From contig JAEEMQ010000007.1 in NCBI GenBank assembly GCA_016283295.1, positions 1 to 55,592 of the forward strand: DNA of 55,592 nt, written 5' to 3'. This DNA is from Alphaproteobacteria bacterium. GTDB taxonomy: Bacteria; Pseudomonadota; Alphaproteobacteria; RF32; CAG-239. The notes below the pieces were generated by a model that was given only the letters and a program-made list of their open reading frames with translations, had not been told where the DNA came from and did not search any database. Made by a program: the position numbers and the translations under genes. Positions 34,999-43,270 of the stretch are shown here, one piece after another (within the stretch, counting starts at the first letter, position 1; every line of letters begins with the position of its first letter).

Positions 34999-37098
34999 AT
35001 GGCCGAAGTGTACGAAATGAACACGAATAATATACACACTAACATTAAACACGTTACCAAACGCGACGGAACGCTGGCGGACTTTGACGGCAGCAAAATT
35101 TATAACGCTATCTTGAAGGCGGGCACTACCACCGGTGAGTTCGGTGAAGCCGATGCCTGGCTTTTGACCGCACAGGTTATGAAGGTAGCCAATTATAAAT
35201 TTGCCGAAACCGTGCCGACTATCGAACAAATTCAGGATATTGTCGAACAAGCGCTGATTTCCTCCAACTATACCGCCACCGCCAAAGCTTATATTTTATA
35301 TCGTGATCAACGTACCCGCGCCCGCACCGACCACAAAGTTATGGTTGATGTTGAAAGCTCGATTAACGAATATCTGGAAAGACTCGATTGGCGCGTAAAT
35401 GCCAATGCCAACCAAGGCTATTCCAACGGCGGCCTGATTTTGAATGTTTCCGGTAAAGTTACGGCCAACTACTGGCTGAGCCATGTTTATCCGGCAGAAG
35501 TCGGTGAAGCACACCGCAACGGCGATATTCATATTCACGATTTGGATATGTTGGCTGCTTATTGCGCCGGTTGGTCTTTGAAAAATTTATTAAAAGAAGG
35601 CTTCAACGGCGTTCGCGGCAAAGCCGAAGCCAACCCGCCGAAGCACTTGTCGGCCGCGACCGGTCAAATGGTTAACTTTATGGGCACTCTGCAAAACGAA
35701 TGGGCCGGTGCTCAGGCATTTTCTTCGGTTGATACTTATCTGGCTCCGTACATCAGAAAAGATAATCTGTCTTATGCCGAAGTTAAACAATGCATGCAGG
35801 AATTGGTTTATAACCTGAACGTGCCGTCACGCTGGGGTTCGCAAACTCCGTTCACCAACTTTACGTTTGACTGGGTATGCCCGGAAGATTTGCGTGACCA
35901 ACACCCGTACATCGGCGGCCATATTGCCGGCCACGACGAAAACTTTATGCCGATTATCGAAGGTCAGGAAGAAATGCCGTTCACTTACGGTGATTTGCAA
36001 AAAGAAATGGATATGATTAACCGCGCTTATATCGAGGTTATGATGGAAGGCGACGTGATGGATCGTCCGTTTACCTTCCCGATTCCGACTTATAATATGA
36101 CTCCGGATTTCCCGTGGGATGACGAAAAATCGCAGCTGTTGTTTGAAATGACTGCCAAATACGGTATGCCTTATTTCCAAAACTTCATTAATTCGGTTTT
36201 GAAACCGGGACAGATTCGTTCGATGTGCTGCCGTTTGCAACTTGATTTGCGTGAACTTTTGGCGCGCGGCAACGGCTTGTTCGGTTCGGCCGAACAAACA
36301 GGTTCCATCGGCGTTGTAACCTTTAACTGCGCTCGTTTGGGCTATGTTTACAAAGGCAACGAAGCCGGCTTATTCGGTCGCGTTGACGAGCTCTTGAATA
36401 TTGCTCGTACCTCGCTTGAGATTAAGCGCAAAACCATTCAGCGTCTGATTGATAACGGCTTATATCCGTACACCAAGCGTTATCTCGGTACTTTGCGCAA
36501 CCACTTCTCAACCATCGGCGTTAACGGCATTAACGAGATGATTCGCAACTTTACAAACGATGAACATCATATTGCCGACGAATGGGGCAAGGCTTTTGCC
36601 GAAAAATTCCTGGATTACATCCGTGCCAAATTGATTAAGATTCAGGAAGAAACCGGCCACATGTATAACCTCGAAGCCACTCCGGCCGAAAGCGCCACCT
36701 ATCGTTTTGCGCGTGAAGATAAAAAACGTTTCCCTGGCATCATTCAAGCCGGCACCGAAGAAAATCCGTATTATACCAACTCTTCGCAGTTGCCGGTGGG
36801 CTATACCGATGACCCGTTCGAAGCACTTGATTTGCAGGCAACTCTGCAATCCAAGTACACCGGCGGCACCGTGTTGCACCTCTATATGAGCCAAAGAATT
36901 TCTTCGGCGAAGGTTTGCGGCGAACTGATTAAAAAGGTTCTGACCAATTACCGTCTGCCATATATTACTATAACTCCGACTTTCTCGATTTGTCCGAAAC
37001 ACGGCTATCTGGCCGGCGAGCACAAATTCTGCCCGAAATGCGACGAAGAAAAGAAGGCCGCCAAGATGAAAGCTTTTAAAGCAAGTAACGTTGCTTAA
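34999..37098 (+). CDS. nrdD: Anaerobic ribonucleoside-triphosphate reductase, large chain without glycyl-radical loop
   Basis: Class III ribonucleotide reductase, which makes dNTPs from NTPs in anaerobic cells with a glycyl radical. 699 residues. An N-terminal ATP-cone (VTKRDGTLADFDGSKI, about 14-100) precedes the barrel with HIHDLDMLAAYCAGWSL, SSVDTYLAPYI and TFPIPTYNMT. The zinc site is ICPKHGYLAGEHKFCPKC near the end. The protein then stops; the RVxGYxRPV glycyl-radical segment expected next is encoded by the following gene in another frame. Shine-Dalgarno AGGGAG. First gene of nrdD-glycyl subunit-HD-nrdG. Confidence 0.95.
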   Translation: MAEVYEMNTNNIHTNIKHVTKRDGTLADFDGSKIYNAILKAGTTTGEFGEADAWLLTAQVMKVANYKFAETVPTIEQIQDIVEQALISSNYTATAKAYILYRDQRTRARTDHKVMVDVESSINEYLERLDWRVNANANQGYSNGGLILNVSGKVTANYWLSHVYPAEVGEAHRNGDIHIHDLDMLAAYCAGWSLKNLLKEGFNGVRGKAEANPPKHLSAATGQMVNFMGTLQNEWAGAQAFSSVDTYLAPYIRKDNLSYAEVKQCMQELVYNLNVPSRWGSQTPFTNFTFDWVCPEDLRDQHPYIGGHIAGHDENFMPIIEGQEEMPFTYGDLQKEMDMINRAYIEVMMEGDVMDRPFTFPIPTYNMTPDFPWDDEKSQLLFEMTAKYGMPYFQNFINSVLKPGQIRSMCCRLQLDLRELLARGNGLFGSAEQTGSIGVVTFNCARLGYVYKGNEAGLFGRVDELLNIARTSLEIKRKTIQRLIDNGLYPYTKRYLGTLRNHFSTIGVNGINEMIRNFTNDEHHIADEWGKAFAEKFLDYIRAKLIKIQEETGHMYNLEATPAESATYRFAREDKKRFPGIIQAGTEENPYYTNSSQLPVGYTDDPFEALDLQATLQSKYTGGTVLHLYMSQRISSAKVCGELIKKVLTNYRLPYITITPTFSICPKHGYLAGEHKFCPKCDEEKKAAKMKAFKASNVA

Positions 37099-37147
37099 GA
37101 GCCGCAAGAACCATTGATGATTTAACAAAACACTTAGGAGAATATAA

Positions 37148-37366
37148 ATGAACAACACCATTAATTTTGAAGACATTGCTTTAACCGACGCCGAGAGACA
37201 ACCTTGCGAAATCTGGACCCGTGTGATGGGTTATCACCGTCCGGTTTCCGAATTCAACAAGGGTAAAAAATCCGAATACTATTCTCGTAAGTGTTTTGTG
37301 GAAGAAAAAGCGGTTATGCATTTGAGTCTGGAAGGAACATGCGGTTGCCAAATGGCTGCCGAATAA
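37148..37366 (+). CDS. Separate glycyl-radical subunit of anaerobic ribonucleotide reductase
   Basis: 72-residue protein that carries the missing C-terminal part of NrdD: CEIWTRVMGYHRPVSEFN followed by KGKKSEYYSRKCF. The Gly in RVMGY is the expected radical site. It has its own ribosome site (TAGGAGA) and a new N-terminus (MNNTINFEDIALTDAERQ), and lies 49 bases after the nrdD stop in a different frame, so it is a clean gene split and not a simple frameshift. C-terminal CGC (TCGCQM) is extra. I infer it docks on the large chain as the free YfiD protein does for pyruvate formate-lyase. Confidence 0.85.
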   Translation: MNNTINFEDIALTDAERQPCEIWTRVMGYHRPVSEFNKGKKSEYYSRKCFVEEKAVMHLSLEGTCGCQMAAE

Positions 37367-37430
37367 TATCCGTTTCGGTTTGAGATAAAGGGAGGATTAC
37401 TATAATTCTCCCTTTTTTGAAAGGCAAAAA

Positions 37431-37847
37431 ATGATAGACGACAACAGATATAAACATATTCGCGGTGTTGCCGAGCTGATGATGCGGCTCGCCCCCAAAG
37501 GCAAAGAAAAAGAAATGTTTTTGCTCGGGCTTTTGCACGACATCGGCTATATCTATCAACCGCAAGAACATAATTTTTTCGGCGGGAATCTGCTCAAAGA
37601 ACAGGGTTATAAATATTGGCAAGAGGTTTATTGGCACGGTGTTCCCGATTGCGAATACTCCTCTTATGAGCTTGATTTGTTAAACTCCGCGGATATGCAA
37701 ATCAATGCCAAAGGCGAACCGGTTTCTTACGCCGAAAGGCTGGAAGACATCGGCTCGCGCTACGGCGGCGATTCGCCGCAATATCGGTTGGCAAAAAAAA
37801 TGGCCGAATATTTGGAGGCCAAAGGCTTTGCTTCGGTTAAAAAGTGA
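37431..37847 (+). CDS. HD-domain protein
   Basis: 138-residue HD-superfamily protein, a likely metal-dependent phosphohydrolase. The metal-binding HD is in LLGLLHDIGYIYQ near residue 37, with His residues in YKHIRG, QEHNFF and VYWHGVPD as further ligands, and DSADMQ-like LLNSADMQIN for the last Asp. It sits between the glycyl subunit and nrdG (6 bases before nrdG), so it may act on nucleotides in dNTP balance; that is inference from position. Confidence 0.8.
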   Translation: MIDDNRYKHIRGVAELMMRLAPKGKEKEMFLLGLLHDIGYIYQPQEHNFFGGNLLKEQGYKYWQEVYWHGVPDCEYSSYELDLLNSADMQINAKGEPVSYAERLEDIGSRYGGDSPQYRLAKKMAEYLEAKGFASVKK

Positions 37848-37853
37848 GGAAAC

Positions 37854-38561
37854 ATGGAAAAAGATTTAATCAGAATCGGTGATATCGAAAAATTCAGTTT
37901 GGTGGACTTTCCCTCCAAAATAGCCGTGGTGGTGTTTATGCAGGGCTGTCCGTGGCGTTGCCCGTTTTGCTATAATCAATCGCTGCAAGACCCGAACGGC
38001 GAAACCGACGCCAAGTGGGAACATCTGATGCACCTGTTGGAACACCGCAAAGGGATGGTTGATGCCGTTGTATTCTCCGGCGGCGAACCGTTGTTGCAAA
38101 GCAATCTGCCGCAAGCCATGGATGAAGTAAAGGCCATGGGTTTTGAAGTCGGTCTGCACACCGGCGGCTACAATCCGGAAGCGTTTGCCAAAGTTATTGA
38201 TAAAGTGATTTGGGTCGGTTTTGACATTAAGGCGCCGCTTAATGCCGAACATTACAAACGTGCCACCGGCGGAGCGGGCGACGTGGAAAAAATCAAACAA
38301 AGCCTCGATATGCTGATTAAGAGCGGCAAACATTTCGAATGCCGCACCACTTGTGACCCGCGGCTTTTGGATATTGCCGATATTTATACGATTGCCGATG
38401 AGCTGTCCGCACTCGGCGTAAAAGAGTATTATATCCAAAAATATCGACCGATTCCGAGCGATACGGCCACCCGAGAGAGCGATTGCGACAAGTTCTTTAA
38501 GGACGAAGCGCTGCTCTCGTATTTGCGTTCTAAATTTGCAGTTTTTGCGGCGCGAAAGTGA
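37854..38561 (+). CDS. nrdG: Anaerobic ribonucleotide reductase activating protein (radical SAM)
   Basis: 235-residue radical-SAM enzyme that makes the glycyl radical. The [4Fe-4S] motif CPWRCPFC lies near residue 32 (CxxxCxxC), followed by the SAM-binding VVFSGGEPLLQ near residue 75. It is longer than E. coli NrdG (154) and resembles the longer activases of the GGEP type seen with NrdD of this class. It is the last gene of the operon and presumably acts on the separate small subunit. Shine-Dalgarno GAGGAAAC. Confidence 0.93.
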   Translation: MEKDLIRIGDIEKFSLVDFPSKIAVVVFMQGCPWRCPFCYNQSLQDPNGETDAKWEHLMHLLEHRKGMVDAVVFSGGEPLLQSNLPQAMDEVKAMGFEVGLHTGGYNPEAFAKVIDKVIWVGFDIKAPLNAEHYKRATGGAGDVEKIKQSLDMLIKSGKHFECRTTCDPRLLDIADIYTIADELSALGVKEYYIQKYRPIPSDTATRESDCDKFFKDEALLSYLRSKFAVFAARK

Positions 38562-38636
38562 TATTTCGCCGATATGGCTTTTTTTGCTTGCCTTCGGCTT
38601 GCAAAAGTGTTATGTTTATACATAAGGGGAAAGTAA

Positions 38637-39779
38637 ATGGAGGAAGATAAAGCGAAAACCACGGAAGCCAAAAGCGTCGGTAAAGTTGAAGTACCGGCCA
38701 AGGCGGAAGTTACGCGCACGCCTACTCTCAAGCCTGAAGATATTCCGCACATCAATGTTACCGCCGCGCCGCAATATAAAGGAAGTCAATTTTCCAACGC
38801 CACCGACAGTATTAAAGGTAAAAAAGAAACCTACACCGTAGATGCCCGAAAATCGATTTACGGCGGTGACATGTCAGCCGTTATCCAAGAAAATGTTGCC
38901 ACCAGTACGGTCACTAAAAATTATTCGCAGTCCGAGCGGGTGGTGACCAAACAAAACTTGAGTGACTCCCACTACGGCAGAACAACAACCACCTATACCC
39001 AATATAAAGACAAACGGACGGCGCAAAGTTCCGAAACAACAACCGGATATTCTTCCTACGCATTGGCGCAAAGCCGCGGTTATGCCGACCACGATGAATG
39101 GCAAAGTTCGAAAACACATACCACTACCATTGATCGCAAAGGCAACGATCGCGGTGTGACTTCACATTATGAGTCCGCCTCTGTCGGCAAATCTATAAAG
39201 AGTGACTTCAGGGATACCATGAAAAAGGACGGAACTTTAGCAAGATATGCCAGAGTCAGCGCCAATCATAATGTTGTCGATCACCCGGATAAAGCATATT
39301 TGCGACAAGGTGATAACAGCGGCGAAACTTTTTATGCCGGCATGAACGATAAGGGAACTCATTATAAAACACACAACACCAAAACCGGCGAAGACACCTA
39401 TCTGTACTCCTACAGTGACGGCAAAGTTGACGGTTACATTTATAATGAAACTACCAAAGAATACAAAGCACTTTCCGAGAAAAAAATTCGCAAAATGCTG
39501 AAAAGAGACGCCAAGCGGGCAGAAAAAGTCATCAGCGGTTTAGCCGGTAAGGATATCCGGACTTTGGATGATTATTATAACAGTCTGCCGACTGTCGAAA
39601 TTGAAGGTAAAAGACTGAATCCGATGGAATTCTTTGAAGGTGATCTAAGATATGATACCGCTTATCAGCAAAAAGCTCAAGAGATGGGAGCCGCCAACCG
39701 CCAACGCCTGGCCGAAAGCCGTATGGTCACGGCCGAAGATATCGTGGCCGCCAAAATGCAACAATATAAATCGCGCTGA
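38637..39779 (+). CDS. Hypothetical Thr/Ser/Tyr-rich protein
   Basis: 380 residues, not recognised. The first half is polar and low in complexity (TTTTYTQYKDKRTAQSSETT), without signal peptide or membrane segment; the region 215-290 has repeated Tyr/Gly turns (GETFYAGMNDKGTHY, EDTYLYSYSDGKVDGYIYNE) that could be beta strands. The C-terminal third is helical and basic (KKIRKMLKRDAKRAEK). Strong Shine-Dalgarno (AAGGGGAAA) and independent position. An unsupported guess would be a secreted or structural protein. Confidence 0.7.
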   Translation: MEEDKAKTTEAKSVGKVEVPAKAEVTRTPTLKPEDIPHINVTAAPQYKGSQFSNATDSIKGKKETYTVDARKSIYGGDMSAVIQENVATSTVTKNYSQSERVVTKQNLSDSHYGRTTTTYTQYKDKRTAQSSETTTGYSSYALAQSRGYADHDEWQSSKTHTTTIDRKGNDRGVTSHYESASVGKSIKSDFRDTMKKDGTLARYARVSANHNVVDHPDKAYLRQGDNSGETFYAGMNDKGTHYKTHNTKTGEDTYLYSYSDGKVDGYIYNETTKEYKALSEKKIRKMLKRDAKRAEKVISGLAGKDIRTLDDYYNSLPTVEIEGKRLNPMEFFEGDLRYDTAYQQKAQEMGAANRQRLAESRMVTAEDIVAAKMQQYKSR

Positions 39780-39888
39780 TACCCTATCGAGCGGCAGACT
39801 TTTACTCTCCCGGCATAAATTTATTTTCTCTTTTTAGTTGACTTATTTAAAAACACTCGTTAAAAGATTGCAAAAAAAAGGCAATCAA

Positions 39889-40053
39889 ATGTTCATGACG
39901 CAATATCTTCATCACTTAAACAAATTCGCCCGCACCGGGGTCAAATTCCGGCTCGGTAAACACTCGTTTATTGTGATTAAAGGCTCGCATTTGTATTACG
40001 TTTACAAACGCTACGAAAAGTCACTTGTATATATCGAAAACATCAAATGCTAG
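39889..40053 (+). CDS. Small basic hypothetical protein
   Basis: 54 residues, basic and aromatic (FRLGKHSFIVIKGSHLYYVY). The ATG at 39889 has AAAAGG about 6 bases upstream. An in-frame TTG at 39838 reads TTGACT and looks like a promoter -35 element, so the longer form is unlikely. It ends 3 bases from the convergent lnt stop. Supported only by frame and ribosome site. Confidence 0.4.
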   Translation: MFMTQYLHHLNKFARTGVKFRLGKHSFIVIKGSHLYYVYKRYEKSLVYIENIKC

Positions 40054-40056
40054 CCG

Positions 40057-41775
40057 CTACGCTTTGCTCGGGTTCGGCAACAACGAACATATCAGCGCCA
40101 ACAACAGCACCATCACGCTCATCATCAGCGGAATCCGATTGCCGTACTGCCCGAACGGGGTTAAATGCGCTTCCTCCGGCTTTACCAAAGCATCAACCAT
40201 ACCGCGCGCTCCGAGCGGAATCTGTGCCACAATTCGGCCGTACGGATTGATTACCGCACTTATGCCACTGTTGGCACTACGCACCACCGAAATCCCCTCC
40301 TCGACCGCACGCATTTGCGCCGCCGCCAGGTGTTGATAAGGTCCGGAACTGATACCGTACCAGCCGTCGTTGGTCAGCACCACCGCCCATTTAGGCCGAT
40401 CGGCACCTTTTTTTACCACCTCGTCGGAAAAAATAACTTCATAACAAATCAACGGCGCAAATTCCGGATAATCGCCGACTTTGATGGTTTTGAACTTTTC
40501 GCCGCGTCCGAATTCCGCCACCGTGTTGGCTATCGGCCGCACCCACTCCGGCAAATATTTTCTAAACGGGATATATTCGCCGAACGGCACCAGGTGGCTC
40601 TTGTCATACCACCCGACCAACGTGCCTTTTTTATTGATTACCCCGAAAGAATTGTACGGCGTATAATAATACCCGTCATCAACCCGACGCAGAAAACCGG
40701 TTATCAAATGCCCGTATGTCGGCACCGCCGCCGTCAGCTTGCGATTATGATTTTCGTCATAGAGTAAATCGTACGGATATGCCGTTTCGCCCCAAACCGT
40801 AAAGTCAACATAGCCGATATCTTTTTCCCGGCTCAAATCAATATAAGTTTGCAGATTTTCCTCCAGCGCCGCGCGATCCCACTTTAAGGTCTGCGGAATA
40901 CTCGGTTGCACCAAACGCACCATAATCGAATGTCCGTCCGGTACTTCGGGCTTGGTATCCAAAACATATTCGCCGAATTGCCAGACGCCCAATCCCGCCA
41001 GCAAAGACAAACACGCCGCCGCGGCCCGATATTTATTCGGCCGTACCAGCCAAACCGCCGGCCATGCCGCCACCAACACCGTCAGCAAAGAAGTGCCGTA
41101 AGTGCCGAACACCGCCAAAATCTGCAACATCGTCGGATGAAAAGTCAACACCGAGCTTATCGGATTCCACGGAAATCCCGTCAGCAAAAAGCTGCGCAAC
41201 CATTCGGCAGATAAACACCACACGGCGGCAAACAGCAATATTTTAGAAAATATGTTGCGCCCGTATTTGGTAACCGCCACCGGCAGAATCGTAAACAGGC
41301 CGAAGAACGCACCGTTTAGGAGCAACACCGGCGGATACAGCCAGCCGGTTTGCGCCACATCAATCAACAAGGCGTTGCCGATCCAATAAAAACCGGCAGC
41401 AAAATAACCGAAACCGAACCAATAGCCCAAACCCGCCAACTTACGGGTACGATTGGTTCCGAAAGCCAGAAACATCAGGCCGGAAAAAGCCAAAAACAGC
41501 GCCCAGAGCTGATGATACGGCGGCAAAGCCAAAGTCAAGATTGCGCCCAAAACACAAGCCGCCGTTTTCGGATATTTGATAACGATTTTAACCGCCTTTT
41601 CGCCCCGCGACAAATCGTCTTTGCTCTCCGCCGCCTGCAAACTGTCCGCAACCGGCAACTCCTTCACCGGCGCAATTTGCGGCGCCGCTTTCTTACGTGT
41701 CGTCGTTTTGGCTTTGCTCGTTTTTTTCTTTACCGATATTTTTCGTTCCGTTGTTTTGCGCTTTTTTTCTGCCAT
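40057..41775 (-). CDS. lnt: Apolipoprotein N-acyltransferase
   Basis: Adds the third acyl chain to outer-membrane lipoproteins at the periplasmic face of the inner membrane. 572 residues. The N-terminal ~70 residues are a Lys/Thr/Ala-rich soluble extension (KKRKTTERKISVKKKTSKAK) that most Lnt proteins do not have. About seven membrane helices follow, then the nitrilase-like domain with catalytic Glu (VWGETAYP), Lys (GWYDKSHLVPFGEYIPF) and Cys (APLICYEVIF). Overlaps the ybeY stop by one base. Genes for lipoproteins at 32554 and 49666 are likely substrates. Confidence 0.95.
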   Translation of the reverse strand: MAEKKRKTTERKISVKKKTSKAKTTTRKKAAPQIAPVKELPVADSLQAAESKDDLSRGEKAVKIVIKYPKTAACVLGAILTLALPPYHQLWALFLAFSGLMFLAFGTNRTRKLAGLGYWFGFGYFAAGFYWIGNALLIDVAQTGWLYPPVLLLNGAFFGLFTILPVAVTKYGRNIFSKILLFAAVWCLSAEWLRSFLLTGFPWNPISSVLTFHPTMLQILAVFGTYGTSLLTVLVAAWPAVWLVRPNKYRAAAACLSLLAGLGVWQFGEYVLDTKPEVPDGHSIMVRLVQPSIPQTLKWDRAALEENLQTYIDLSREKDIGYVDFTVWGETAYPYDLLYDENHNRKLTAAVPTYGHLITGFLRRVDDGYYYTPYNSFGVINKKGTLVGWYDKSHLVPFGEYIPFRKYLPEWVRPIANTVAEFGRGEKFKTIKVGDYPEFAPLICYEVIFSDEVVKKGADRPKWAVVLTNDGWYGISSGPYQHLAAAQMRAVEEGISVVRSANSGISAVINPYGRIVAQIPLGARGMVDALVKPEEAHLTPFGQYGNRIPLMMSVMVLLLALICSLLPNPSKA

Positions 41776-42296
41776 TATTCCCCCTCATACGGATCAGCTA
41801 TATTCAGCATTTGCAAAATTTCTTTTTCCGCATTTTCCATATACGCTGCCTCGTCCGGCGTTTGATGGTCATAACCGGAGAGATGCAAAAAACCGTGCGT
41901 AAGCAAATGGCAAAAATGCTCTTGCAGCGTAACTTCCTGCTCGGCGGCCTCGCGCACCATGGTTTCGTACGCCAAAATAATGTCGCCGAGTTCAATTTCG
42001 TCATACGGCTCGTTATCGGCATCAAAATCGGCAAAATCCAAATTGGCAAAAGAAAGCACATTGGTCGGCTTATCCATGCCGCGAAACTCCTTATTGAGCC
42101 GATGCACCGTTTCGTCATCACTCAGACACACGTTAATTTTCAGCGGCTTGAAACCGTTCAAAAACTCCAAATTTTCGTGCGTCCGCAACCAGCCGAAAGC
42201 AGCAGTTTTTACCTTTTCCGCCACCTGCTCTATATCTGCAATCGCCGCCGACCAACGCTTGTCTTCAACAATCGTTTCTAAAATAATCTCAGACAT
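41775..42296 (-). CDS. ybeY: Endoribonuclease YbeY
   Basis: 173-residue zinc endoribonuclease for 16S rRNA 3' maturation and ribosome quality control. The zinc-binding HGFLHLSGYDH lies near residue 140; N-terminal region VCLSDDETVHRLNKEFRG is also typical. I start at ATG 42296 (MSEIILET), which overlaps the phoH stop by 8 bases; a longer frame would run far into phoH. Order miaB-phoH-ybeY-lnt is as in other alphaproteobacteria, except that corC between ybeY and lnt is missing. Confidence 0.95.
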   Translation of the reverse strand: MSEIILETIVEDKRWSAAIADIEQVAEKVKTAAFGWLRTHENLEFLNGFKPLKINVCLSDDETVHRLNKEFRGMDKPTNVLSFANLDFADFDADNEPYDEIELGDIILAYETMVREAAEQEVTLQEHFCHLLTHGFLHLSGYDHQTPDEAAYMENAEKEILQMLNIADPYEGE

Positions 42297-43269
42297 TTTC
42301 GTAACGATCTGCCTCGTGATTACGTTTGCTTTTTTCTTCGTAAGCCTTAACGATTTTAGCCACCAAGCCGTGCCGTACCACATCTTCGGAGCCGAACGTT
42401 ACCGAAGAAATGTTATCCACGTTTTTCAGGGTACTCAGCGCGTCACGCAGGCCGGAAATCACCCCGCTCGGCAAATCCACCTGGCTCAAATCGCCGTTAA
42501 CCACCATGCGCGAATTTTCGCCCAAACGGGTTAAAAACATTTTCATCTGCATCGGCGTAGTGTTCTGCGCCTCATCCAAAATAATGAAAGAATTAGCCAA
42601 AGTACGGCCGCGCATAAAGGCAAGCGGTGCGATTTCTATTTCGCCCAAAGCCAGCTTTTTATCCACCTGTTCCGCCGGCAACATTTCATAAAGCGCATCA
42701 TACAGCGGGCGCAGATACGGATCGACTTTTTCCTTCAAATCGCCCGGCAAAAAGCCTAAGTTTTCGCCGGCTTCCACCGCCGGACGCGACAGGATAATCT
42801 TATCTATCGTGCCCTCAAGCATCATTGAAACCGCCAATGCCACCGCCAGATAAGTTTTACCGGTACCGGCCGGTCCGAGGCCGAACACCAGTTCGTTTTT
42901 CATCATTTCCTGAATATATTTGGCTTGGTTGGCCGAACGCGGATAAATATAGCGTTTTTTGGTTTTGAGCACAATATCTGTCATATTCTGTTTATCATCT
43001 TCGGTGTGCACATCGCCGCTCATTCTGACGGCCGCTTTCACTTCCTGTTCGCCCACATCAACCCCGCGGCTGACCTTGTTATACAAGATTTCAATCGCCG
43101 TTTTGGCATTTTCCACGTCGCTCGCGCTACCCTTAACTGTAATCTGATTACCGAAGCTCAAAATCTCGACATTGAGCATTTTTTCAATCAGCCGCAAGTT
43201 GCTGTCTGCCTCGCCGACAAGCTGTTGCACCAGTTGATTGTTAAACAATTCAAAACAAATTTCCGCCAT
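42289..43269 (-). CDS. PhoH-like ATPase
   Basis: 326-residue PhoH/YbeZ family NTPase, partner of YbeY in RNA metabolism. Walker A is FGLGPAGTGKTYLAVA near residue 137, Walker B SFIILDEAQNTTPMQMK near residue 230. The N-terminal part (about 1-95) has a KH-like fold pattern (VEILSFGNQITVKGSASDV). One base from miaB and overlapping ybeY: one operon. Confidence 0.94.
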   Translation of the reverse strand: MAEICFELFNNQLVQQLVGEADSNLRLIEKMLNVEILSFGNQITVKGSASDVENAKTAIEILYNKVSRGVDVGEQEVKAAVRMSGDVHTEDDKQNMTDIVLKTKKRYIYPRSANQAKYIQEMMKNELVFGLGPAGTGKTYLAVALAVSMMLEGTIDKIILSRPAVEAGENLGFLPGDLKEKVDPYLRPLYDALYEMLPAEQVDKKLALGEIEIAPLAFMRGRTLANSFIILDEAQNTTPMQMKMFLTRLGENSRMVVNGDLSQVDLPSGVISGLRDALSTLKNVDNISSVTFGSEDVVRHGLVAKIVKAYEEKSKRNHEADRYENV

Positions 43270-43270
43270 A

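Noticed and set aside
37099..37147. A frameshift as cause of the nrdD split
   Set aside because: The small gene has its own ribosome site, a start codon and a new N-terminal sequence unlike NrdD, and 49 untranslated bases separate the two; a single indel does not restore a normal NrdD.
39838..39888. TTG start of the small gene before lnt
   Set aside because: TTGACT fits a promoter -35 box, and the ATG at 39889 has a ribosome site.
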